Shown: positions 1 through 11,900 of the stretch, piece by piece | Layout: each line of letters starts with the position of its first letter | Position numbering within the stretch: position 1 is the stretch's first letter | Assembly (NCBI GenBank): GCA_004431415.1 | Contig: QPMI01000436.1 | Location: 248,001 to 312,000 of the forward strand | DNA: 64,000 nucleotides | Source: Cyanophora paradoxa | Lineage: Eukaryota > Glaucocystophyceae > Cyanophorales > Cyanophoraceae | Reading direction: 5' to 3' | Notes under the pieces: generated by a model | The model's input: the letters and a program-made list of their open reading frames with translations, nothing else | Databases searched by the model: none | What the model was told of the DNA's origin: nothing | Position numbers and translations under genes: made by a program

Positions 1-699
1 CTGAAACGCTTTCTACATGCTTTCCTGCCCCTATATGCATATGACGGATCAAATTGATTTCCTTTCGGCCGGTCGACGTCGCTGCAGAAGAACTCGGCCG
101 CGGGCGAGCGCTGCTCTCTGCTTCGCTGCTTCCTGCCTGTAGTGCGGAGCGAATGAGCGGGGAGGTGTTATAAATTATATATTGATGCCGCGGAAGGGGT
201 ACGGGCGTACGTGTGATCCGCTAGCCAGGCTGGAACAGCGATGGTCACTGGCTCCGGGCTTCCGCCAGCTTCCTGGCCCAATTGCAAGAGGCGCGGCACC
301 GTCAGAAGCCGCTGCGCATGCTCGGGTGGGCGGGGCAGGGACGGCACCGCGATCAGCCTTCCCGGCCGCCGTTGCTGCAGCTACAGCAACGTCTAACCCA
401 CTGCACCGCCAGTCGAATTCAGTCAGTCATTTCATTCAGTGGATCTCGGAGGGCCGGGGCGACGCACAGTATACGTAGAGCTCTTTGCCGGCGGATGCGT
501 GCTGCACGGCCAGCGTCAGCGTTGGATCCGCTCCAAAAACTTTTCAATTGAAAACGGCAGAGGGGGAGGGGGGGGGGAGGGGCGAAAAAACGGCAGCGTT
601 GGATCCGCTCCAAAAAACGGCGGACGAAGCAAGCTAGGGGGGGAGGCCAGGGGGGGAGGGGCGGGACGAAGAAAGCTCGCACGGCCGCGGACGGTTGAG

Positions 700-1524
700 C
701 AGCGTGTTCGCTGGGAGGCGCCCTCGGGCCCGTGGCGGCGCTGCAGCGCGCCAGCGGCGCGCCGGTGGGGGCGCCCATGGGGGGCTCGGGGAGGACGATG
801 GCGGCGGCCAGGCAGGCCTGACCGACGTCCTAGGGGGGTACCGGGGCCCCCCAGCACCTCCAGCAGCGCCCTGTGCATCGCCCTGCGCGCCCGGGGTTGA
901 GGGGGGTACGCCGAGTCCAGTTGTGGGGGGGTACGGGCCTGCTGGCGTGGCTGGGGAGCTCGCTGGCGTGGCTGGGGAGCTCGTGGAAGAAGAGGTCGCC
1001 GAGCCGGCCACCAGAGGCACGTCTGCCGGAGCGGCGCCGGCATCGGGGCGGGGTACGAGGCGCCGCGCCGGGTTCGGGAGGGGTACGGCGCACTGGAGAC
1101 GAGGGAGGAGAGGAGTTCGGGGATGTGTACGAGGGCAGGGAGGGGCGGCGGGGGCGCGCCCTGCGGCTCCGTCAGAGGGCGCGGGGCGGGGCGGGGCGGG
1201 GGGCGGGCGGGAGGGGTCCGAGCGCCTGCATGGCGATGGCGCAGTCTCAGGCGCCGGCCGCGTGCGCCCGGAAGAGGGGCGTGAAGGAGGCCGCCCCGGG
1301 ATCTGCCCCCGCCCCGCCCCGTCAGGCCCCGCGAGGGACGGGCGGGCGGGGCGGGGCAGGCCGAGGAGGGCAACGAGGGAGAAGCGGGCGGGGTGGGCGG
1401 TGGGGGCGGCGAGGAGCGGGGAGTCGACGCGGTGGCGGTGGAGGAGCTGCAGGGCGAGGGCTGCGGGGGCGTCGGCGTGCGCGAAGAGCCTCGCGTAGAT
1501 CAACGAAAGCTCGCTCGGGCGCAC
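700..1524 (-). CDS. Possible minus-strand gene fragment, function unknown
   Basis: I do not recognise this gene. Several minus-strand segments have the GC-ending codons typical of exons here, separated by C-rich stretches. The clearest (about 1353-1510) reads ELSLIYARLFAHADAPAA and continues as a Leu/Ala/His-rich helix; others read SFTPLFRAHAAGA (about 1255-1300), PELLSSLVSS (about 1095-1130), GDLFFHELPSHAS (about 945-1000) and GQACLAAAIVLPEP (about 785-825). The style suggests helical repeats, but no family motif is clear. The plus strand is G-rich here, so the minus strand is C-rich, as in introns of the secure genes. A 21-bp tandem duplication (about 941-982) repeats the ELPSHAS stretch. 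Exon joins, start and stop are unresolved; the region may be a decayed gene. Confidence 0.3.
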
Positions 1525-2440
1525 GGGAGATCCAAGCCGCTGAGCTTCCTCCGTTGAATCAGCGGATCGGGCGGAGTCTCAGCGGCCAGATGTAGATCGT
1601 GCGCTTTCCTACCGACTTCAACCATCGATACTATATATGATATCTGCGCCCCCCGCGCACCGGCGTCGGCCGCCGCGCCACGGATCTTCCAACTGACCCG
1701 GTGACCCCCCACGCGTCGCAGCTAGCGCGGTCCAACCCCCGAGCTCCGGCGCCCCGGTGGCGGCTCCCGGTCACGCCGGTGCGCATCCCTCGCCGCTCGC
1801 TTCGTCTCAGACGCTTCGTCTCTCAGACGCTCACACGGCTCGACCGGGGACGCGGCAAGGTGCGATACCGGGTACCGACCTTATCTCAGAGTCTAATTAT
1901 ATAATTATAACACGCTGAGAACGTTGGTTGCGCTTGCGAGCGACCTGGCTGCGCGGAAGCCGCAAGACGGTGCACGCGAGATGGGTCGCGCGCGGGGAGC
2001 TAGCGCAAAGCCGTCATGATCATAGGTGCTGCCCGCGGCCACCATGCTACTGGGGGCTAGGAGCGTGTCGGCGCCGCCGAGCACCGCGCAGGGCGCTGCT
2101 GTCGGCGAGAGGCGCTGCTGCCGGATGCTGTTGCAATTTGGACTTTTTTTCCAGTTGACCAGCCGGGCTTTGCAGCCTATTGCAGGGGCTTCGCGAGCAG
2201 TGAGAGCCAAAATCGACAATAAAATACGATTGCCGGCGCGGCTATACCAGATATTTGAATTCTGCGTGTAAAATATATATGTTTTCCGGATATCGATCTA
2301 TCCTTCTGGTGTCTAGAGACTGTGGCCGGTAATTCACCAAAAACAAATATCCTTCTGGCATTAATATTTTAAACATTGCCGTGCCGGCGGAGACCTGATA
2401 CAGACCAGAGGCTGCACTGCCCCGGGGCAGGAATGTTTAT
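1525..2440. other. Intergenic, no gene recognised
   Basis: No segment shows sustained coding codon use in any frame. The 2270-2400 part is AT-rich. Nothing else could be supported. Confidence 0.5.
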
Positions 2441-4326
2441 TCAAAACCATGGCGATTTAACTACTCCAGGCCCTGAGGTACTCCTACAGTAATTAGCTCC
2501 GAGGAGTCCGAGCCAGGCGAGCCTCCGACTCTAATTATAAGCTCCGGAATCCGGCCCGGCAACTTGGCAACTCGGCGGCAAGTCGGCGGCAACGGCCCGG
2601 CCGGCGGCCGGCCCGGTGGCGCCGGCCCGGCGGGCCGGCGGCGGCGGCGGCGCCGGGCGGCGCCGGCGCCGCCCGCCGGGCGCGGGGCGCCGGCGGGCGG
2701 CCGGCGCCGCCGGGCGGGCCGGGGCCGCCGGGCGGGCCGGGGCGGCCGGGCCGGGGCCGGCCCGGGCGGGCGCCCGGCCCGGCGGCCCGGCGGCCGCGGG
2801 CGGGCGCGCGGCGCGCGCGTGGCGCCGCGCGCGGCGGCGGCCCTCCCGCGGCCGCGAGACGGCGCGAGTCCGGACTCCGGAATCCAGATTCCGCCGAGTC
2901 CGGTGACTCCGGTCCAATATTTAATTTCCGAAGTTCCGGAGTCCGGACTCGGGGAACTTCGGAATCGACGGGGATCCGGCCCGGCGGATTCCGGACTCTG
3001 CCAGTGAGTAGGCTTGCGGAGTCAATGCGGAGTCATTGCGGACTCGGCGCCGAGTCCGACGGTCGGCGGACTCGCGCTCCGGACTTCCGGTCCGTAAGTT
3101 CCGGACTCCGCCGGCCGGCCCGGGCCGGGAGGACCGGCCCGCGGGACTCGCGACCGTTCGGAATCGCGAGTCGCGACTCCGTTCGGACTCGCGAGCCTCA
3201 AGCTCGGAGTCGCGACTCCGACTCGGCGAGTCTCAGCACGCGGCAGCACACATGCACAGTAACAGTAACAGTAACAGTAACACTGTGACAGTCACTGAGT
3301 AACAGTAACAGTAATTATAACCAGCCTAGTAGTAGGCTAGTACTACCTCAGTACTACTACTGCCGTGGTGCTAAATTGCCGAATTCAGCCTCTCGGCAAT
3401 TTACGGCAATTCAAAACCATGGCGATTTAACTACTCCAGGCCCTGAGGTACTCCTACAGTAATTAGCTCCGAGGAGTCCGAGCCAGGCGAGCCTCCGACT
3501 CTAATTATAAGCTCCGGAATCCGGCCCGGCAACTTGGCAACTCGGCGGCAAGTCGGCGGCAACGGCCCGGCCGGCGGCCGGCCCGGTGGCGCCGGCCCGG
3601 CGGGCGGCGGCGGCGGCGGCGCCGGGCGGCGCCGGCGCCGCCGCCGGGCGCGGGGCGCCGGCGGGCGGCCGGCGCCGCCGGGCGGGCCGGGGCCGCCGGG
3701 CGGGCCGGGGCGGCCGGGCCGGGGCCGGCCCGGGCGGGCGCCCGGCCGGCGGCCCGGCGGCCGCGGGCGGGCGCGCGGCGCGCGCGTGGCGCCGCGCGCG
3801 GCGGCGGCCCTCCCGCGGCCGCGAGACGGCGCGAGTCCGGACTCCGGAATCCAGATTCCGCCGAGTCCGGTGACTCCGGTCCAATATTTAATTTCCGAAG
3901 TTCCGGAGTCCGGACTCGGGGAACTTCGGAATCGACGGGGATCCGGCCCGGCGGATTCCGGACTCTGCCAGTGAGTAGGCTTGCGGAGTCAATGCGGAGT
4001 CATTGCGGACTCGGCGCCGAGTCCGACGGTCGGCGGACTCGCGCTCCGGACTTCCGGTCCGTAAGTTCCGGACTCCGCCGGCCGGCCCGGGCCGGAGGAC
4101 CGGCCCGCGGGACTCGCGACCGTTCGGAATCGCGAGTCGCGACTCCGTTCGGACTCGCGAGCCTCAAGCTCGGAGTCGCGACTCCGACTCGGCGAGTCTC
4201 AGCACGCGGCAGCACACATGCACAGTAACAGTAACAGTAACAGTAACACTGTGACAGTCACTGAGTAACAGTAACAGTAATTATAACCAGCCTAGTAGTA
4301 GGCTAGTACTACCTCAGTACTACTAC
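2441..4326. repeat. Tandem duplication, two copies of about 0.92 kb
   Basis: The block 2441-3360 recurs at 3411-4326 (offset 970 at the start, 966 at the end) and is almost identical apart from small indels in the GC-rich core. Each copy starts at TCAAAACCATGGCGATTTAA, passes through a core (about 2600-2830 in copy 1) made almost only of G and C in CCGG/GGCC words, then a stretch dense in GAGTCCGGACTC-like palindromes, then a (CAGTAA)n tract and a CTAGTAGTAC tail. The 50-bp spacer between copies (3361-3410) has CGGCAATT motifs like those of the element at 4527. No credible protein is encoded: the long ORFs here are Gly/Pro/Arg/Ala translations of the GC core. Confidence 0.9.
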
Positions 4327-4526
4327 TTAGTAGTACTACCTCAGTACTAGCCTGAGTACCAGACTACTAGCCCTAGTAGCCCTAGTAGTAGGCTTACTTT
4401 GGTAGGTACCACCGTACCAGGGTAGGGCAATTGGGGGCAATTGGGGGCCTGGACGCTGCCAGTACTAGTGGGGCCGGGGCCAGTGCAGCTGGCATCATGG
4501 CATGCATATGCGCAGTACCGTAGCTA

Positions 4527-4755
4527 TACTGTAGGAATGCTTTTTTAGCCGATGTTTTAAATTGCCGTATATTGCCGAGAGGCCGAATTCGGCAATTGTA
4601 AGCCACGGCAATTCTGAGGGGGTAGGGCTAAACGACCGCTTTTGTATGGCGCTATAGAGCGGAAATCTGGATTCGGCAATTTATCGCCACGGCAATTCCG
4701 GTTTCGGTCGAATTCGGCAATTTAACTACGCGGCAATTTAAGCAATCCTACAGTA
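4527..4755. mobile_element. MITE-like element, family 1, copy 1
   Basis: A 229-bp unit with terminal inverted repeats: TACTGTAGGAATGCT at the left end, and AGCAATCCTACAGTA at the right end, which is its reverse complement apart from one base. The interior has many CGGCAATT/AATTGCCG words. A second copy with the same ends lies at 26179-26397. No ORF is present, so it would be non-autonomous. A flanking target duplication was not clear. Confidence 0.75.
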
Positions 4756-5035
4756 GTACTACTAGGCTACTAGGCTAGCCCGGCCGCTAGCTATAGCCTA
4801 TAGACTATAGGACCAGTAGTATAGGTGCATCGATATATCGAGCTGAAGCTCCACGGGCCACGCGGTCTCCACTGACTCTCCAGTGACTCTCCACCCGGCC
4901 CGTGTGTGACCCGGGTCGGAGACTCGGAGTCCGAGGCTCCGGGCGCTAGAGGCGCGCCGCGGTAGTGCGCGTACCGGTTTCGCCCAGCAGCCGCTGAGCT
5001 CGAGCCAGCTGCAGCAGTTGCCGCAACGAACATCC

Positions 5036-7502
5036 ATGGCGAAGAAGCTCATGATGAATTGCAAGCAAGCGAGCGCGGCCCGCTCCTCGGAGGCCGCGAC
5101 CCTAGTTCTCGCCGCCGTCCTCGCCTGCGCGCTGCCTTGGGGCGTCTGGGCTGGCTCCAGCTTCGACTCGCCCGACATCGCAGCCTTCGCGGTGCGCATG
5201 CGCGCAACTTCGCATGCGCAGCGCAAAATCAATCATGATACCGATATCGATGAGAGCGCGCGCAGGTGAGCGCAACGGAGATCAACGTGACGCTAACGAA
5301 GGTCGGGGGGACCGCCGGCCTCCGGGCCGGCAACGCCTCGTGCGGGCCATCCCTGGGCGTTGTCGCCTCGTGGAACAGCACTGGCGTCGTCCTCGACGCC
5401 AGCGCGACCGGCAAGTGGACCACGATCGTCGGCGGGCTCCAGCCGGACACCACGCGCGCATTTTGGTGTCGCTTCAGTTTGAAGCTCCTTCTCTAATCCC
5501 GTAACTGCACAGATACGTTTGCTGGGGCAAGCAGCAGAACACTTACAGCCCGCCGAAGTGGAGCAAGGTCGACAACCCCTCCTCGACACGGACAACCTCC
5601 TCGTCAGCGGCACGAACGAGTGGGAGCGCGACGGCAAGCGCGTCAACGTCACGACGCTCGCCCTGCCCCCGACGCCTCCCCAGCCCCAGGCAAGCTCCAC
5701 GTTGGATTTCGAATTCCAATGCGATCGCTTTGGATTTCACGCATCTAATCAGTGCGCGCGCGCAGTCCCTCCCCGTCCCGTCCCGTCCCCGTCCCGTCCC
5801 TTCGCCTTCGCCTTCAGCGACCCGTCCCCGAGCCTTCGTACGTTCCCTTTAGATTCGCCCGTTCGACCCCTAGGCCTTCTCTGGCCTCTAACCCAAGGCT
5901 TTGTTCGATGTGAATCGCCCGGCGGCCGCAGAGCTAGCTCCACGCCTAGCCCGAGGTACATACATCTGGCCCGTTTCACCTCGTAATATATATATGCTCT
6001 GATTACACCCGTACTCAGCCCCTCGGAGGTGCCTATGACAACGCGACGGCGGCGCCCACCCCACGGCCGTCCATCGAATCCGACACCGGCCCGACCCCGC
6101 CCGGCCACCCCGTCTCCCACCCACTGGTGCGTTTAATTTATATTATTCGACAAATTCAATGATCGATGATTTCATTACGGCTGACGGGACACGTGCGCAT
6201 GCGCTGCGCACGCTGCAGCCGCCGCTGCCCAGACCGTGCAGATCATCATCCAGGGCTTCTCCGTGAGTCCTTCTTTCTTTTCACGATTCTGCAGCCCGGC
6301 GGCCGCTGCTTTATTTTGGGTTCGAGCTCATATATTTACGTTGACAGTTCAACACGTCCGTGGCGACGCGCCAGCCGGACGGCTCCTACAAAGTGCAGCT
6401 CCCGCCGCCGCCGTCCAGGCCCGCAGGTGCGCATGCCCCGCGCGCCCCATTATGCAAAGAAAGCTCAGAGCGAAACTGACTCTGGCCCTCGGCCTTTTCT
6501 GCAGACGGGCAGCAACGGCTTCTCGGTCATCCAGGCCCGGAACCTGCCGGTCAGAATTCAATCTGAGCCCATGCAAAATGTATGCTCAACATATGCATAC
6601 GTAATGTTTCACAGGCCGGGGAGCGCATCAAGATTCTGATCGTGGACCCGGCGACGGGCCAGACGGTCGATGCCGAGGGCGAGGAGGTCACGGGCAACGA
6701 GATCCGCTTCCGTGCGCTTTCTTTTGCCTTTGATTAATGGCCTCCGATCCAATTCAAATGACGATTCTGACTTCTCTCCGATCCGGTGCGCAGTGGCGCC
6801 GAAGCGCCCGGGGGCCCGCCGCGCGCTGCGCGCCTTCACCACCGGCAACCGCGTGCGTTCACTATATCAACGCCTCAGCTCCAGGGCGCCTTTCGTTTCG
6901 TCTCGCCGTCTATATTGCGCCCATTACAGCTTCATTCAAGCCCGATCTCGCATTACAGCTTCATTTGAGCATATAGTTTCTCATTTAATCGAAGGTTTTC
7001 GACTCGCGATATCGCTCACGTTAACATTCAAGAGCGCAGTACGACCTCCGGATCGAGAGCGACGCGGCGCCGCCCGCCTTCGCGCCCCTCGTCCTCGGCG
7101 GCGCCTTCGTCGTGCGCATGCGCCCCCGGACAGGCACTAGCTTGATCTTTGGGACATAGCGAAATTAAATACTCAGATCTCTGATGATCATGATGAGACA
7201 TTCTAACTCATTCAAGCCATGTTCATTATGACCAACTGCGAGAATATTAATAGTATGTACTCACATCAGTGACTCACATCGCGTCGCAGTGGACCCCGAC
7301 GGCCGCGGCGGCCGCGGGTATCCCGTACGTCTCCGCCGCCGCCGCCGCTTCCGCCGCCTCGGTCCGCCCTCCGGACCGGCTTCCTTGAGCTTCGAATTTC
7401 AATCTGACCGTCGGACCCGGGGGGCGTCTCGCGCAGGGCCTCGCGATCGGCTTCGTCCTGAGCCTGGTCGGGGCCGCGGTCGGCCTCCTCGCGCTCCTCT
7501 GA
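5036..7502 (+). CDS. Secreted surface protein with GPI-like C-terminal tail
   Basis: Twelve exons: 5036-5191, 5266-5453, 5513-5689, 6019-6126, 6233-6262, 6348-about 6420, about 6505-6549, 6615-6711, 6794-6852, 7040-7111, 7290-7361, 7437-7502. The ATG at 5036 opens a signal peptide (core LVLAAVLACALPWGVWA). The ectodomain has N-glycosylation sites (NVT, NAS, NST) and a strand-like GGLQPDTTYVCWGK resembling an FN3 or Ig edge, but no family is certain. The last two exons encode GIPYVSAAAAASAAS, then a hydrophobic run ending LVGAAVGLLALL-stop with no charged tail, as in a GPI-anchor signal. The same two-exon cassette ends the gene at 52613. Introns 2 and 3 seem to use GC donors. Exon 3 changes reading frame internally (about 5565-5605), either a sequence error or a lesion. 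Confidence 0.75.
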
Positions 7503-8407
7503 TCATGAGCCGATTCTCGACGTTGCAAATTGAAGCTATATCGATCTGTCCACGTCGATCCGATGATCGTTAATAAACAGTACGAGTGAAGGTAGCTGCA
7601 TGCTTCGAATTCAGCTAATTATAATCAGCCAGCCACGTTTTCGAGTTTTTCGTTTCGCTTTCGATTTCAATCCGCATTCTCGTAAATATAGTATTTCGAT
7701 TTTAATTTTTTTTTTTTTTTTAAAGATCTACGGCGGGCGTACCCACTCGTAGTACACAACGAGGATACAAGTCACGGTATCAGGAATCACGGGGATTCGA
7801 AGTACAACGAAGCGGAAACAGTAGGAACCGATTTTAATTGCATTCCGCTGTATCAAAGCAGTATTTAGATGTGACTAAAAGGCTTTGCAGCCAACGCTCT
7901 TCAAGTACCAGGCTTTGTGATTGGCTGAATAAAGTGCACGCCCGGCGGCCGGCCGCCGCCGGGCCGGGCTGCTCATGATCATGATCCGATGATCGGCGCG
8001 CCGCAGCGTTGCATGCGCGACGTCGACGTTGCAATTGTGGGCCTAATCAAGTCTAACAATTGCAATATGTGCCGGGGCGCTTAGCCTTGACCGGTACCAC
8101 GCGTGTGCATGCGCACGTGCGCAGCCTCTACTAGGCTAATTTGCAATTGCCTGCAACGCCGGCTTCTAATCATGATCACCGCCTGGGATTTCCCGGAGTC
8201 CGGCCGCGCAGAGCTTTCGAGGCTCAAATGCAGCGCATGCTTTTTTATTTAGCAATATTGACCGCCGGAATTTAGCAATATAGACCGCCGTGTGTGACGG
8301 CGTTATCATCATAGTATCGATATCCATAAGCATATATATCCAGTACCTCGGTATCCATGGGATGCCGGCGCCACGCCCAAGACTCAAACATGGTTCGACG
8401 TCCGGAT
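7503..8407. other. Convergent intergenic region
   Basis: This lies between the 3' ends of the secreted-protein gene (+) and the transporter gene (-). It contains a run of about 17 T (near 7706-7722) and an AT-rich part (7590-7870). No coding segment or recognised repeat was found. Polyadenylation signals were not identified with confidence. Confidence 0.6.
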
Positions 8408-8929
8408 CTAGAGGCGGGCGGCGCCCTCGGGGCTTGCCCCCTGCCCCCGCGCCAGGTCGCCGACGACGGCGGCGACGGAGGCGGCGGCGACGAGGGCCCC
8501 GGCGCAGGCCATTCCGACCGCGAGCGAGGTCCGCAGGGGCCCCGCCCGCGGCCCGCAGATCCGCGCGTAGAAGAGCGGCGGAAGGATCGTCGTCTGCAGC
8601 GAGATCGCCCTGCGGAGGGCCGGGATCGAATCGTGTCAGATCGAATCAGATCAGATCAGATCAGATCAGATCTGATCTGAGCGCACAAGGACCCGACGAG
8701 GCTCGTGAAGAGAGCGAATCTGAGGCGAGAACGATCACCCGAGAATAAACTCAGGATGGAACGCTGAAGGGGGGGTACGCACGAGTCCGTGAAGAGGGCG
8801 GCGCAGGCGGCGGTGGTGAGGACGATGCCGGCGCGCAGGGCGGCCACCAGCGGCGCCGGCGCCGGCGCGCCCTCCGCCTTGTGGGGCAGCAGGAGCGCGG
8901 AGAGGGAGAGCACGAGGGTAGGCCACCTG

Positions 8930-8962
<33 letters not shown>

Positions 8963-11900
8963 AGGGGCGCGCTCAGCAGAAGGAAGGGACAGGAAGGGAA
9001 GGGCAAGGGGAAGGCAGGAAGCCCGACCCCTAGGCGGCTGGAGGGGAGGTAGGCAGGCGGCTGGGGAAGGCAGGAAGCCCAACCGGGGGCGGCGCCGGAG
9101 GAGGGGAAAAGGAGGCTGGGTGCGGGCGTCGTGGGGGAGGGTGCGGGCGCCCGGGGGGACGGGATGGGGGGCGGGGAGGGGGGGAGGGCGGTGGGGCGGG
9201 CACATGTACACGATGGGTCCAGTGGGGAGAGGAGGGGGGGAGGGGAGAGGAGGGGTAAAGGGGCAGGGAGGGGAAACGAGGGGTACGCGGGGGCGTCGTC
9301 GAAATATAGTGGGGGGCGCCGTCTAAAAAGCACATATTTAGTGGGGTGCGGGGCGCACGATGGGCGTCGTGAGAGCGACGACGGCGCTCATGCTCAGCTG
9401 AGCGCCCCGCGTCAGCTGCCGGGGAGGGAGAGAGGGAGGGAGGGGGAGGAATGGGGGGGGAGGGGGGGAAGAGGCGGGGGGGACAGCTAGATCGAAGGCT
9501 AGACGGAGACCCAACAGCGGAACGGGAAGGATCCGAGGGGGGGGGGGGGGGGGCAGGGGGTACGCGCACCTGGACGGCGGCGGCGATGTAGCCCTCGGTG
9601 ATGTTCAGAACGACGATCTGCTGCGTGGCTGCGCGCGCGGCGGGGGCGCGGGGGCGCGTCACGCGTGCCCACAAGGGCGAGGTGGGGGAGGGACTGGGCA
9701 ATATATCGACGGAGGCTGGACTCCGCGCAAGGCTAGACACAGGCTTCAAAGAGGCTTCTAATGAAGGCTGAAGACTTCTCACTGCAAAGGCTTCTAATTG
9801 AAAAAGGGGCACCGGAGCCGAAGGCGGCGTAGGCGGCGACGGAGAACGAAGCGTAGAAGGCCAGCACCTGGGGGGGAGGGGGGGGGGGGGGGGTCGGTCA
9901 GCGGAGGGAGGGAGGGAAGGGAAGAGGAAACGTGAAAGAGGGGGGGGGAAGCCGAGGGGGAAGGCGCTCGCCCGGCCCGGTGTCGTGGGGACGCGGGGGA
10001 AGGTGGGGAGGGGGAGGTGGGGGGTGGGGGGCAGGGGGCTGGGGGGGAGGGCGGGGAGGGGAAAGCGGGGGGGTCGGGGCGGGGTCGGGGCCGGGGCGGG
10101 GGCCCGCACGACGGCGATCTAAGATCCCTCTCTAAGATCTTAAGTACGAAAGGGCGCGGGCGCACGACGGCCTCCTACGTTCTCGAGGGCCCGGCCCGGG
10201 GCTTCGAGAAGGCTTCTAAGATCTAAGATCAATTGATCTCTAAGATCCCTCTAAGATCTTAGAGGATCTTAGAGGAGGTTCAGATCTTAAGACCTCGACT
10301 GCGCCTGGGGGGGCGGCCTCAGAGGGCGCACGAGGGCGATGGCCGGCGCCCAGTCTTAAAGTCTAACATCTAAGCTTCTTTCTAACATCCTTTCCTTAAG
10401 CTTCTAGCATCCTTTCCTTAAGCTTCTGAACTTATGATTCGGAAAGGGGGCGGGCGCACGAGGGCGATGGCCGGCGCCCAGTCTTAACGTCTAACATCGA
10501 AGCTTCTTTCTAACATCCTTTCCTTAAGCTTCTAGCATCCTTAAGCTTCTGAACTTATGATTCGGAAAGGGGGCGGGCGCACGAGGGCGATGGCCCGGTC
10601 GAGGACGCGCCCGAAGGCGCCGCGGCCCTCCCCCATCGCGGCCTCCATCGGCAGGATCTGAGGGCGGGGCGGGGCGGCGAGCTCGAGGAAGGCGGGGCGG
10701 GGCGGAGGCGGGGCGGGGTCGGGCCTCGGTCTAGGCCGTCTTAAAGGGCGCCTCGAAGGGCGGTGTGTTGGGCATGGAGGGGCGGCGCGGGGCATGGGGC
10801 AAAGACAGGGCGGGCGGGGCGGGGGAGAAAAGGGAAGAAAGGGAGTGGGGGGGGGGGGGGGGGGGGGGAAGCTTGAGCCCCCCCAGCCCTGGCGTGCGCT
10901 CTCGTCTGGGGTCGGGGCGGGCGGGCGAACGGCTCGAGCTGAAGCCTTTGACCTTAGCCCAGCCAGAGGAGGGCAGGCGGGGCGCGCGGGGCGGGATACA
11001 AGGACGGGGCAGCCTAAAGCTATGCCTAAGGGTGGCCGGGCGGGTGCGGGGCGGGGCGGGGCGGGGCAAGGCCGGGATGGGGCGGGCTGGAGAGGCTTCT
11101 AAGCTCTTGAGCCCCCTAAAATTATAATTAAAAGCGCTCGCTTGACTTGTAGCCTGGGGCAGGCGGGGGCGGGCGGTGCGGGGCGGGGGCGGGGCGGGGG
11201 GGGCGGGGCGGGAGGCCAGGACGGAGAAGACTAAAGCTAAGCCCGAGGGGGCCCAGGGTGGGGCGCGGCGGGGCGGGTGCGGGCGAACGGTCGTCTGAAC
11301 GGTGAAGGAGAAGGTGGCCACGCCGAAGAAGACGCCGGCCCCGCCCCACACCGCCAGCGCCGGCGGCTCCCCCGGGCCCTCTGCCGGGGGGGAGGGAGGG
11401 GGAGTGAGGGGGGGGTAAGGGGTGGGGTTTGAGGGGGCGGGGGGTTGGAGGGGGGCGGGGGGGAGGGGATAGGGATAGGGGAGGCGAGGCGGGACGGAAC
11501 GGGGGTAGGTGACCGTTGCGTTTCTAAGAGGAGGGGGAGGGGAAGCAAAGGTCTGGCAAAGCGGCGGAAAGAGTGAGGGGCAAGTCTCCAGCAAAGCCGG
11601 GAGGGGCGGGGGGGGGGGGGGGAGGGGAGGGGGAGGGGAGGGGGAGGGGGATAGGCCCTTTCCCAGGGGCCAGGGGCGGGGGCGAGGAGTTGGGCTGGGC
11701 GCCGGGGAAGGAGGGAGAGGGACAGAGGGGAGAGAAGGGGCGGGGGGCGTGGGGCCCAGCACGGAAGAGAGGAGGGGGGGAGGGAGGGGAGTGGGGGGGA
11801 AGGGGGGGGGGAGGGTGGGCGGGGGTAGGTACCGCGGGACTGGGACTCCTCGTACCCGGCGGCGAGGACGGCGGCGCAGCTCGCGAACAGAACGACGTTC

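Noticed and set aside
516-1524. Long overlapping ORFs rich in Pro, Arg and Ala on both strands
   Set aside because: Their composition is that of translated GC-rich DNA. Only short minus-strand segments have plausible coding codon use, and they are listed as one doubtful gene.
2531-4254. Duplicated ORFs of 90-150 residues (Gly/Ala/Arg and Ser/Arg-rich)
   Set aside because: They follow the GC core and palindromes of a tandem repeat, and an indel between the copies does not respect any reading frame.
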